Of a stretch of 64,000 nt of DNA, positions 39,611 through 49,600 are shown piece by piece (positions within the stretch are counted from its first letter, which is position 1; every line of letters begins with the position of its first letter). The notes under the pieces were generated by a model. The model was not told where the DNA came from and did not search any database. It saw only the letters and a program-made list of their open reading frames with translations. The translations under genes were made by a program, and so were the position numbers. The stretch comes from Paragorgia papillata (taxonomy: Eukaryota > Cnidaria > Anthozoa > Scleralcyonacea > Coralliidae): contig JAWNZC010000230.1 of NCBI GenBank assembly GCA_035771165.1, positions 1 to 64,000 of the forward strand, read 5' to 3'.

Positions 39611-40342
39611 TCTGTTTATATAGCTTGATTTCGCTGAATAATTTCGAGGTTTATCAAGGGAACGTACAACAAACCGAAAAGACAAACAGAAAGACTTACC
39701 AAAACATTTCGCCTGGCTCTGCATCAACCAAACAAACACGTACTCTCATGACAAAAGAACAACAATAAAATTCTCCCAGTTAATCTACACACCATGCTTT
39801 GAAGAACTATAAATATTATTTTTTTTCTTAACCCAATACAAGCTTTCATTTATAAGAAAACGAGTGAAGAGTCTCAAAGTTCTAGCGGACAACAATTGAA
39901 CAACTTATTGCCCGTAGCAGGCAATAAGTTCTCAATTATTGCCCGCTTCGGAGTAGAAATTGAAATTTAGACTGTAAGGTCAGCGTTTGTGACCACATAA
40001 CCAATTATTGCCAAGACTTTTTATGTACAAGTCACCTCGCTCGTTGTATCCCAGTCGAAACTCCTAAGCCTATATAACAAACGATAAATAATAACCACGG
40101 ACTTCGTCTCGTTATTATTCAACCGGATATTCACCTCGCTTCGGCAATAATTGTCAAATAATTGTAACTTTTACCTGGGATATGGGACCTGCAGCCGTTT
40201 TTTTTTTCAAACCGTCAATTGCGAATTAACCACGGACTCGTGTCGAAGAACTCGATTGCTTATCCGTGGAAATCGAAGATTATATGGTATAGGTATTTTG
40301 AAGAATTGGAACGTGTTTGAGGAAGAAGAAGTATCGAAAATT

Positions 40343-40770
40343 TGGAGATTTTTGAACCACACCCCGGCCCTACGAGAAAATTTTGAGATTTTTGAACCAC
40401 CCTGGCCCTGGGACAAAATTTTGAGATTTTTTAACCACTCCGCGGCCCTACGACAAAATTTTGAGATTTTTGAACCACCCCGGGCCCTACGCCAAAATTT
40501 GAGATTTTTGAATCGATACCCGGCCCTACGACAAAATTTTGAGATTTTTGAACTCATCCCAGCCCTACGAAACAAAATTTTGAGATTTTTGAACCATCCC
40601 GGACCTACGAGAAAATTTTGAGATTTTTTGAACCACCACCCTGGCCCTAGGACAAAATTTGAGATTTTTTTTAACCACCCCGGCCCTACGACAAAAATTT
40701 GAGAATTTTGTAACCACCCCGGCCCTACGCCCAAAATTTGAGATTATTTGAAACGATCCCTGCACTATCG
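40343..40770. repeat. 38-bp minisatellite (copy C, first part)
   Basis: Units contain AAATTTTGAGATTTTTGAAC then CACCCCGGCCCTACG. About 11 units are present. The array end is followed by CTATCGAAGCACACGCACGA, a noisy version of the flank that appears again at 42,250. Confidence 0.9.
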
Positions 40771-40779
40771 AAGCACACG

Positions 40780-42250
40780 CACGAAAACGAAATAAAAACA
40801 TAAAACACCACATAAACTGCAAACCGTGCTACACAAAACAAAACACCGTCAAATCAACAAAAAAAAAAAGAAACTCAAATACAAAAGCAACCAAAAAACA
40901 ACAAACCGACAAAGATTTAAAACACCAGCAACAAAATAAACACAAGCCAAGGGAAACAAATTACAAAAAATAAAAAAAAACCAAGAAAACAAATGAAAAA
41001 ACAAATTCAAACCAAACCAAAAGAAACGAAATAAGAGAAACTGGATACAAATATACCAAGCCGAGTACAAACAATATAAAACAAAAAAGAATCGCAAACA
41101 ACCGGACCTACAAACAGGAAATAAAAAACAAACAAAAACCCCAATAAAAACAATATGTATAACAAGAAAAAACACAATTACGGCAAAAAACAATTAACAA
41201 AAATAATTTGTAGTGCAACACCAGTGGAAAAACACAGAAATAAAAAAGCAACGAGACTAAGACAAACTAGACAAATGTAAAAGAGAGTATAAAAAAACTA
41301 ATAAAGACAGAAGAAAAAAAACGTAAAAACACACAAAATTTTTGAGATTTTTGAACAGCTACCACCCGAACCCTGAGCCGAAACACAAATTTTGAGATTT
41401 TTGGAAACCACCCTGAGGCAACTCCTGGGGACAAAAAAACCAATACAAACTTGTCCCAAGTCTAAGTCAGTAATACAGTGAACGTAAAAAATTATATATT
41501 TCCAAGATCAGTGATAAAAAAAACGGAAAAAACAGAACGTAAAAAAAAAAGAGATACCCACAAGAAATGAGTCAAAACAAAAAAAAAAAAACCATAAAAC
41601 AAAAAAAATGAGAAAAATATTTTTCTCGAAAAAACACACAAGAAATAAAAAACAGAGATAAAAAAAAAACACAGATTATCAGTAGAAGTATAAATAAACC
41701 CGGACCCGTATTTGAGATTTTTTAAGGGCACACCCCGGCCCTACGAGCGCAAAACGGTTTTGAATGCCTTTCCGGTAAAGAACCAGAACTACAAAACCGG
41801 CCCTACGCCAAAATTTGAGATTTTTGACGAAAAAACAGCTACTTCAAACCGGCCCTACGCGGGAAACAGAAAAGCGAAAACCTTTTGAGATTTTGAACCA
41901 TCCCAAGAACCCTACGAAACAAAATTTTGAGATTATGTGAACCATCCCGGCCCTACGAGAAAATTTTTGAGATTTTTTTAAACCACCCAGGCCCTACGAC
42001 AAAATTTTGAGATTTTGATTAACCACCCCGTGGGCCCTTGCGACAAAGCATAATGTTAGATTTTTGAACGTCGTTATTTCAAGTGTGAAGTATAGAGAGG
42101 AAAGGAAGAAAAATGAGGTAATAACATAAATTTGCGGGGGATGGATAGCCGCTACTGAAACAAGCCCCGCCCTACTAGAAAATTATGTAGTAAAACTGAT
42201 ACACAAAATCATTTGAACCAACTCCCGGAACCAAAAGGCTATCGTAAGAG
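40780..42250. other. A-rich nonsense-like block with embedded 38-bp units
   Basis: Runs of A and AC dominate 40,780-41,330 and 41,500-41,700. Fragments of the 38-bp unit appear at about 41,337-41,420, 41,705-41,740, 41,800-41,825 and 41,885-42,035. The flank that should follow the array occurs twice, before (40,770) and after (42,250) this block. Copies A and B go directly from array to flank. It is best read as a bad joint between a raw read and a polished contig. The open frames here are A-rich artefacts. Confidence 0.65.
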
Positions 42251-42755
42251 ATTCAAAGCACGCACGAAAATCAACCAGAAAAATAGAAAATATCAAGAAA
42301 TAATGATTTTTATTCCAACATAACTGCGTAACTGTGTTTGAGTAAATATGTTTAATATGCATAATGTAACGCCTGTCACATGATCTAAAAGCCTTGTATG
42401 TCCTATAAATATATTACAAACTCAGTAAACATTTTGACCAAAAAGTATAGATAGAAATACCGAGTGATTTGTACTTATAGCAAACTTATAATTAATATAG
42501 AATTTACTTGTGTTATTGAATTGCCTATCACAAAATTAGAACAAAAAAGCCAATCGTCAAATTTTCAAAATGACACAAATTTCAACAAGCGGGAATCAGT
42601 AAAGAACTTTATTGAAGTTTCGTTGTAGATCAGTGTAATACCCCCTCTTCAGAGAATAGTCAGCTGGATTTTTCGAAGCATGCACTTCATAAAATTTTAT
42701 CTTTTATTCAAACTACCTTGGCACCTTGCCAATACATGCAGTATATTGCTTAAGG

Positions 42756-43052
42756 TCACGTAAAAACATGGTCACCTCCGGACCGTATGTTGAGTCCGCG
42801 TAGACATATTTTTGTATTTGTTATAAAATATAAATGTACCTCCCGACCGAGTTCATAAACAAAGGAAATATTCTTATATTTTATATTCGATGTCTGACGT
42901 TGACCCAAGTCAAATAGGTTGCAATATGCTGCCAGGCAGTATATAACTACTGCAGAGTACTTGTGGTACAAGTTGGGATTTTTAAATTTTAATATTGCGT
43001 TCTTATTGATTGGAATAGTAAGTGTTACAGTTTGTAGTTCAACAAGTGACAA
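42756..43052 (-). other. 98-codon open frame, unrecognised, probably not a gene
   Basis: An uninterrupted minus-strand frame in the clean part, starting MSLVELQTVTLTIPIN and containing LAAYCNLFDLGQRQ. I recognise no family. The sequence is Asn/Ile/Lys-rich as expected of AT-rich chance frames. A polyadenylation-like CAATAAAG lies about 140 bases downstream, near 42,609-42,616 on the minus strand. Copies A and B do not preserve the frame, but they are noisy. Confidence 0.15.
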
Positions 43053-43395
43053 ACAAGTAACAGTGTTTTAAAACTATGCTTTAGTGGTGTGTTTCGTGAT
43101 ATTAACAAACAAAAAAATTTCGTTTTGGTTTGTGATAGTTATTGAAGCTGTGTATTTATTGGAAAAACAAAGAAATATAAAAGGACCTCCTTCTTTAATT
43201 TAGAAATTTTTGTTGTTTTTATATTTATTGAAAATAAATATAAACTTCCCGCCTCCTCAACATTTTCAAAATGTTATGATGTGAATCAAGGAATTTTTTT
43301 ATGTGGCCTAAATTAACTTTTGTGTGTATACGTTCCGAAACAGGAGGGATATACCTATTGTTTCGCATGCTGCCCAAAGAGTTTACCTGATTATA

Positions 43396-43481
43396 AGTAT
43401 CGATTACAATCTCCTCAAGTGTTTTATCATCCTTGACATTGTCCTAAGCAGTATCCCATGGTGCTGCCATTTGCCTGTTCC
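43396..43481 (-). other. Possible first coding exon of an unknown gene
   Basis: On the minus strand ATGGCAGCACCATGGGAT begins a frame reading MAAPWDTA and LDNVKDD, then LEEIVIDTYNQ, ending at a plausible donor CAG|GTAAAC. In copy B this frame is open throughout (about 21,295-21,383). In clean copy C the middle reads GCTTAGGAC, which puts a TAG in frame where B has GCCTTAGAC. The Asp/Glu-rich peptide looks protein-like, but I do not recognise it and found no following exon. It could be a decayed exon or chance. Confidence 0.25.
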
Positions 43482-43639
43482 ATTACAGCAGGCAATGAAA
43501 AACCTGTGAGGAAGAATACAACAAATATAATAAAAAGTAAATAGAATAATATATGATCGATCTTGTACGCTTCTTTCCGGTTATTTATCTTAAATCAGTA
43601 AAAGCGCAAGATGTTAATTAACTGGTTACTGGATAATTC

Positions 43640-43690
43640 GTGTAATAGTGAATGAATGAACTTTATTTAAATCTAGGTATAAAAAAACAT
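43640..43690 (-). mobile_element. Possible LINE/SINE 3' tail
   Basis: On the minus strand TTTAAATAAAGTTCATTCAT ends in a short (TTCA)n run. This resembles the 3' end of a non-LTR element with a tandem tail. No coding part is visible next to it. Confidence 0.25.
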
Positions 43691-44351
43691 CTTTACATGA
43701 GTATTCTGCCAGATGGCCTTCGTTAATTGAATAATTGTGGAATTGATTAATGATAAAATTAACACGCTCTTGTATAATTATTGAGCACAAGTGCGACAGG
43801 TTCCCCTAGGAACTTTCAGTTATTTTTTTGTCATATTTTTGAAATATTGAGGGGCCTGATAGCCGCGCACCCGGCCCATTGCGGCACTTCTGAATCATAT
43901 TGAAGCTAAAACATTTTAAGTAAAATTATCTGAATTAATGATCGGAGATTGATACAATTCCAATTAGTCGTAGTCTATCTGTTTTTGCATATTTTCCTCG
44001 AAAACTAATTTTAAATTTCTACTTACTGCTTTCCGGTTCCCCATATTTTAGTGCCTATCCAGAGGAGGTACGAAGCTCTTCCCACAATGCATTGCGCTTG
44101 AACCATATTATCAATTTCGCACCGGAAATGCTTCACTTCATTATGAACTTTCGAGGAGCGAACGTGATTTGAAAAATAGTGCTTCGGACGTTTGTGGTGC
44201 TTAGAACACTTTGGTTTGGGACTCGCATGAAGTTATTTATATTTATTTTGTAACCTAGCAGTACTTCGACGTTTTATTATTTCGCCTGATTTGCCGCTAT
44301 TCACGAATTTACATCTGATTTTCTGATCAAGGTGACTGCTCGTCGCTCGAG

Positions 44352-44670
44352 TGTAGCGTGTTTTTGGGCCATAGTGAAGAGACTTTCTTCTCTGATTCTG
44401 GAACAACTTTATTGACAAACGAGATTGGACAGCTGAACGTTACAAACGTCTTCTCTAGCTACATCGCACCTTCGGTTCTCACATCTCGGTCACTCAGTCT
44501 CACAACTCTCGCTTCTAAATCTAATCTAATACATCGAGTTGCTGTGTTTATATATCTTACATTTCAGCGACAGTCAGCTTGCTGAATCACGGTCATTACG
44601 TCAGTCCTTACGTAGGAACAAACTGCGTGGTCCAGTAAGGGCCATCCCTCATTGGTCCAGTGTTACTACA
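44352..44670 (-). mobile_element. Solo-LTR-like element (copy C, clean)
   Basis: Read on the minus strand it begins TGTAGTAACA and ends CGCTACA, giving the 5-bp TGTAG/CTACA termini typical of LTRs. A TATA-like TATATAAAC lies at 44,546-44,554 and an AATAAAG at 44,407-44,413, in the correct order for U3-R-U5. Length is 319 bp. No second LTR, primer-binding site or retroviral-type ORF is adjacent, and flanking bases do not form a clear 5-bp duplication. A second block with the same CACTGGACCAATGAGGGATG start lies at 44,752-44,800. Confidence 0.45.
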
Positions 44671-44828
44671 GGAGGAAACCAGAGTAAACTAAACTAACTT
44701 TATTTATACTGGATAACTCTATCAGTTATATCTCAACTGTTCTCCCTAGAGGTCCAGTAAGGGCCATCCCTCATTGGTCCAGTGTTACTAACAGGATGCG
44801 CGGATGGCGAAGCACGGATTCGAAGATC

Positions 44829-45100
44829 GCCTCTCACCGCTGCGATCCAAACTGTTAAGCCTGATTGGACGGGGTTAGTACTTGGATGGGTGACCGCTTA
44901 GGAAAAACCTTGTCACAGGCTTGAGCTTATTGTATAGTTGATTTCTCCTGTGCTTCGAGGGTTTTTTCGCCGGGTTCTCCGGTTTTCCTCCCTCCGTAAA
45001 ATCAACAATTCGATCTTAGGAGAACAACCTTGTAAGGGACCTCAAGTCCTGGTGTTGTTTCTCCGGTATCAGTTAGATACAAATCAGTGTTAATAAATAA
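44829..45100 (+). mobile_element. 5S rRNA-like SINE, forward member of a tail-to-tail pair
   Basis: CTCTCACCGCTGCGATCC leads into AAGCCTGATTGGACGGGGTT and AGTACTTGGATGGGTGACCG at about 44,871-44,897. That segment matches the internal control region (box C side) of animal 5S rRNA genes. The body then diverges (TTCGAGGGTTTTTTCGCCGG, TTTTCCTCCCTCCGTAAAAT) and the end is TAATAAATAAATAAA. A 5S-derived promoter head with a simple-repeat tail is the SINE3 layout. It is too divergent and short on the 5' side to be a functional 5S gene. Confidence 0.6.
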
Positions 45101-45313
45101 ATAAACCGGAGTACCCGGAGGAAACCTGTGGGCATGTCGATTTTACGGAGGGAGGAAAACCGGAGAACCCGGCGAAAAACCCTCGAAGCGCAGGAGAGAT
45201 CAACTACAACTCTACTCACATGAGTTCCAAGCTCGACAACGGGGTCATTCCCAAGCTGTCGCCCATCCAAGTACTAACCCCGTCTAACCGGGCTTAACTT
45301 TTTGGTGAGAGGC
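45101..45313 (-). mobile_element. 5S rRNA-like SINE, reverse member of the pair
   Basis: The reverse complement of this stretch starts CTCTCACCAAAAAGTTAAGC and has GGGTTAGTACTTGGATGGGC, again a 5S-like control region. It shares the TCGAGGG...TTTTCCTCCCTCCGT body with its partner. Two related copies in opposite orientation meet near 45,100. Confidence 0.6.
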
Positions 45314-45590
45314 AGCGCCCATTCCAGCACACACCACCCGTGCTTCCCGGCATTTAATTTTGACATTTCTTGTGTTTGTTTTAGTGTTTTGTATGAGGGA
45401 AAGGAACGGTTGATAGCAGGTTGTGATATTTTGGACACTACTCCGAATGGACATTCCGCAAATATTAGCGACAGTGGAGGCAGCAGAATATTTATCACTT
45501 ATCGTCGGTATTCTTCCAAAGTTACTCATACTTCATTGGCATTGGCAGTGACTGCGATTAAAGTTATAATAACCAGCAAAGTAAGTTTCA

Positions 45591-45755
45591 CCAATGGCCT
45601 TGTCTCACCCCCCACGTGACCCTCACCTCTTCCTTACTGCGATTGGTTAGTTTATAGCGTTTTGAGGGCAAAATATTTTGCCCTCAAACGCTAATTGACC
45701 AATCACAATAAGGCAGAGGTCAGGGTCACGTGGGGGTGAGACAAGCCCATTGTAA
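45591..45755. mobile_element. Hairpin element centred on GCAAAATATTTTGC
   Basis: Left arm ACCAATGGCCTTGTCTCACC and right arm GGTGAGACAAGCCCATTGT, with TTACTGCGATTGGTTA pairing inside. The centre, GGGCAAAATATTTTGCCC, is a perfect palindrome. The layout is a classic MITE. It is present at the same place in A and B. Confidence 0.75.
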
Positions 45756-45768
45756 ACATTTGTTCTCT

Positions 45769-45996
45769 AAAGCCCTAATCAAACGACAACGCAAGTCATC
45801 GCAAGTTGGCAGTCACGCTATATCAGCCAGCCGCTCTGAATAGTTTTCCGAAAATATCATGTACCGTGACAAAGTTAAAACTTGTTTAAAACACTCATGA
45901 AACCTTTATTTTGTTAATTTGGGTGTTCAAACGACCGCCACAGAAATTCTGACTGCCAACTTGCGACGACTTGCGTCCTCGTTTGATTACGGCTTT
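45769..45996. mobile_element. MITE with about 45-bp TIRs
   Basis: Starts AAAGCCCTAATCAAACGACA and ends TCGTTTGATTACGGCTTT. GCAAGTCATCGCAAGTTGGC occurs in the left arm and its complement in the right. The 228-bp length and lack of coding capacity fit a non-autonomous DNA transposon. Confidence 0.75.
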
Positions 45997-46481
45997 CAAT
46001 GTAGCATATCGTCTTCAAAAACTCATTAATAATTCATGAGGAAAATTTAAAAGAAATTAATGTTTAATCAATGTCTTTATATGTGATAAAGATACCTCCT
46101 GATTTACATAAACTTTAGCTTTGATTTTCTCGGCTTAGACAAGGTTATTTTTCAAACTTACTACGCCAATGAACTTACCAAGTGGTTCGTTTTTGAAGCC
46201 GTTCAATAAACTCGCAGTTCGTGTTTTATCAGATATAAAAAACACTCGGCTTCGCCTCGTGTCTTTATATCTGACTAAACACTCCTACTCGTTTATTAAG
46301 CAGTACATGCAGTGTAGCCTAACGTAGCGTAAACATTTAAAACTTATGGAATAACTAGCCTAGTTTCTAGGCCTTCCTCGGTTAACGCGTTTTGGAAATG
46401 TTACGAACGGACCCGCTGGGGAAGGCCTAGCAAAATTCGTAAACACTTTCACTTTACAGCTTGGTTGTTTATTGAGGAAGA

Positions 46482-48234
46482 ATTGTGATATTATGATGTT
46501 CTAAGTATTTCCCGACATTTACTATTGCCATCTGCATAAAATAATACAAGCCTGCTCACCTCTAGTCTCCTTCGCAGACCTCCTTATGGCTCTATTGTGA
46601 GAGACAAACACTTTGAATTGTGAACTTGTTTAAGTCAGTTGGTGCTGTATTGATTGTTTTATAAAATTATAGTGGAAACAAACTACATATATAAACCCAG
46701 CCTGGTTCCCAGGCCTCTCTTTTTAATGTCGTGCAGCAGACCGAAATTGTGAGAGGCCTGGAATAAAATGTTTTGCTTGGCCCCAAATCTGGCCCCAAAA
46801 CTGGCCCCAAATTATACAGGCACCAAACGGCCGTTTGGCGGAAAACCAAGGCAGATAACACTCACGTCGGTCTGCACAATTCTTTATAACATCATATAGC
46901 AAGGTTGGTCTACTGCCGAAACGTTAAAATAGCATATTTCGATTTGTAAAAATGTGTTTCAATACAATCACTTCCTACGCCGAACACTACTTTATAAAGC
47001 CTCGTATGTAACAACCTCTTTTAACGTAATGTAATACAAAGAAACCTACTCGTTTGCTGTCTGCTCTCAAGAAGAAGTTTATTTAAGTGCCCTCGTTCAT
47101 AAAGATTAAAGAATCCGAGCTCCAGCAGGATTCATGATAGATAAAGATGAACATTTTCCGCTAGTCCTCTCGCTCGATCCCTATTCTGTGACGTCACCAA
47201 AATACGTTCGAGAGAAAAGAGGACTAGGAACTAGTCTGATATAAACCTAGCCTGCGTAGCCGGCGCTGGGGATTGGGACGGACAGTGAAAGGAGCGCCTG
47301 CGCAGTCACCCATTGTTATTTTTCGTGTATAGCGTTCGCATCGCAATCTATTGGTTGACACGCTAATGACCTATCAATCAAGAGAGTTTGAATTTCCGCT
47401 GCAGAGCGTTGCGAAAATGTGCCTTGCATAGTAGAAGGAAACGAATTCAAAATAAACTGCGACTGAGAGAGTGGCAGCTGCATGTGCATCCAAAGGAAAA
47501 TGTTTATTCGCTGGTTTTTCCAACAGTTAATTACTGTCAGATTTTCACGCAAGACGTGGCCCCTTCGGCTTAACGGCGAGTAACTGAATTAATTGTCTGA
47601 CATGCATTGGTTTGCCAAAACATCATTTAATTTAGAATTTCTTATAATCGCTTTGATTCGAATCAGTGGGATCTACTCAGGCGTACTTCTCCGGCTGCAG
47701 TGGCCATCAGCGCCAGTTGTGAGTGGAAAATAACATTCACTATTATAGAATTTAACTATTATTCTATTATTGCTTCGCGGTATGTTATGATTATATTATT
47801 GATCGTCATAGTCGTTACATACACATGTTTTATAACTACAAAAATAATCTGTCTGAGCTTTCTGTAGCCCACTCAACATAAATTGTTTATAACATTTATA
47901 ACTGTAAACCAGCCAACATATAGCAGCAGCAGAATAATATAATGTTGTCAGACGCTAACACAGCGAACATATACCACACAAATTCCTGAATCAAGAAAGC
48001 ACTTTGATACACATGCTCATTCATAACTGTGCTATTTTAGTTAATTCTAGAATGACGTGTTTTTATTCGATCAACTTCCAAATTAATTAAGCTATTTAGC
48101 TCAGGTTTTTGAAATTGACAACTTCCAAAAATACTAGCCTAGTCTCTAGAGTTGTGATATTATGATGTTCTAAGTGTTTTTCGACATTTAATATGCCATC
48201 TGCATAAAACAATACAAGCCTGCTCACCTCGGAT
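46482..48234. repeat. Direct duplicate of an about 85-bp motif 1.7 kb apart
   Basis: GTGATATTATGATGTTCTAA, then GTATTTCCCGACATTTA and CATCTGCATAAA, then CAAGCCTGCTCACCTC, lie at 46,482-46,566. They recur with few changes at 48,151-48,234. Between them, AGCCTGCGTAGCCGGCGCTG (47,249) recurs inverted at about 48,700. The arrangement suggests a composite or duplicated repeat. Copies A and B repeat the whole block. No coding sequence is recognised in 46,000-48,650. Confidence 0.5.
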
Positions 48235-48756
48235 CGACGAAGTTTCAACTAGCCTAGCTTTCTTATCGCTAGCTTTCCTTCTGCAACCGCCAAAAGTTGA
48301 AAGTTAAACAGTTACATTTTCATTCCGAGCTCCAATTGGAATATATTCCATAATTCCCTTCTTTCGATCGCCAAGATCTTTGGTAAAATCTTCACAGATA
48401 TCCTTGTGCTTTTATACTGTCGCTCAGTGTTGTCTACGGTAGATGTATACTAGATCCCAGGAACACTCGAAGGGCCAGAACGATTCTGGGCAGGACCTTT
48501 TTACGAATGTTGCTAGGCCTTCTCGTTTCCAGCCTCTCCCCAGTCTTCCCAAGAACCCAAACTGATTACGCGGCCAAGCACATGACGGAAACAAAAGGCC
48601 TAGAAACTAGGCTACAAAAATACATTGTTTTAATTAGGGGGCGGCACGAAAAATAACAATAGGCGCCTGCAGGCGCTCCCTTCCCCTATCACCCCAGCGC
48701 AGGCTACGCAGGCTAATATAAACCGTAAAAGCTTGTCACCACATGCGTACCCCCTA

Positions 48757-48814
48757 CTGTGCAATCCCTTTTAAGCGGACACCCCTCGTAAGCGGGGTTA
48801 ATAGGGGTTCAACT
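48757..48814. mobile_element. Single pogo/Tigger-like transposon end
   Basis: AAGCGGGGTTAATAGGGGTT followed by CAACTG and TA. Reversed it reads CAGTTGAACCCCTATTAACC, similar to Tigger-type ends with a TA target. Only one end is evident. Confidence 0.35.
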
Positions 48815-48824
48815 GTAGTTACTG

Positions 48825-49037
48825 CAACTATCGAAATATAGTAAGGTTATAGATACACTGCCGAAACAGAGAACGTAGGAGTCTAACGTTTCGAGCGAAG
48901 GCCCTTCGTCAGAGAGAAACGTAAAGAGTGACGTAGGAGTCTAACGTTTCTCTCTGACGAAGGGCCTTCGCTCGAAACGTTAGACTCCTACGTTCTCTGT
49001 TTCGGCAGTATATCTAACCTTATATATTTCGATTGTT
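48825..49037. mobile_element. Palindromic MITE, CTGCCGAAACAG family (copy C, clean)
   Basis: From the outside in: CAACTATCGAAATATAGTAA, CTGCCGAAACAGAGAACGTA, GGAGTCTAACGTTTCGAGCG and AAGGCCCTTCGTCAGAGAGA, then the mirror image out to TATATTTCGATTGTTG. Nearly all of its 213 bases are paired. The termini are shared with the larger foldback at 16,813-17,352. I associate the CGAAGGGC...CGCTCGAAACGT motif with anthozoan repeats, which is a memory-based inference. Confidence 0.75.
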
Positions 49038-49203
49038 GTTTCTACACTGCCTACGCAGCACACTACTTTTATTTTACTGCAACTATAGTGGTTACTCTTC
49101 TTTTTTTTAGAATGAGAAAACTCCTCATGCATTTTGTTTAATTAACAAGAATCTAAACAGAGGGATGGTAAGTCCGTAATTATTGAAATGCCATCGATAC
49201 AAC

Positions 49204-49402
49204 TTGTCCAGTGGTTGTCCAGTCTGCAAGTGTTCAAGAATATTCAGTGGTTGTTCAGTCTGCCAGTGTTGTTAAGAGCCCAGTGGTTGAGTCTGCCAGG
49301 CCTAATAAGAGCCCAGTGGTTGTCCAGTCTGCTAGTGTTAAAGAATCTTCAGTGGTTGTTGAGTCTGCCAATATTAGACAAAGCCCAGTTATTTACAACT
49401 GT
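49204..49402 (+). repeat. 36-bp tandem repeat, five units, frame-preserving
   Basis: Units of 36, 36, 33, 36 and 36 bases start CAGTGGTTGT and contain CAGTCTGC.AGTGTT. In one frame they read as 12-residue repeats of the type VVVQSASVQEYS, VVVQSASVVKSP, VVESARPNKSP, VVVQSASVKESS, VVVESANIRQSP. All lengths are multiples of three. The block lies about 200 bases upstream of the first recognised PRPF4 exon. It may be an intronic minisatellite or part of an unrecognised exon. It matches nothing in PRPF4 proteins that I know. Confidence 0.6.
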
Positions 49403-49600
49403 ACTGTATGGATTTATTGGAAAGAGTTATCAACGGGGGAATATTGTTGTATGATACTGAATATATACGCGTATTTAAGAAAATTGATTCTATTTTTTCC
49501 GTGCGTTTCTACAATGATACATGCACTGTTGATTTACATAACAGATAAAGTCACAGCATGTACGAGTCGTTTGCACTATATATTTTTAATATTTTTGCAG

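Noticed and set aside
40151..40822. Frames of 156 and 175 codons with FLNHPG and FCRRAG repeats
   Set aside because: They are translations of the noisy 38-bp array, on both strands.
44829..44930. A functional 5S rRNA gene
   Set aside because: Only the internal control region matches. The 5' part and the 3' end of 5S are absent and a SINE body follows.
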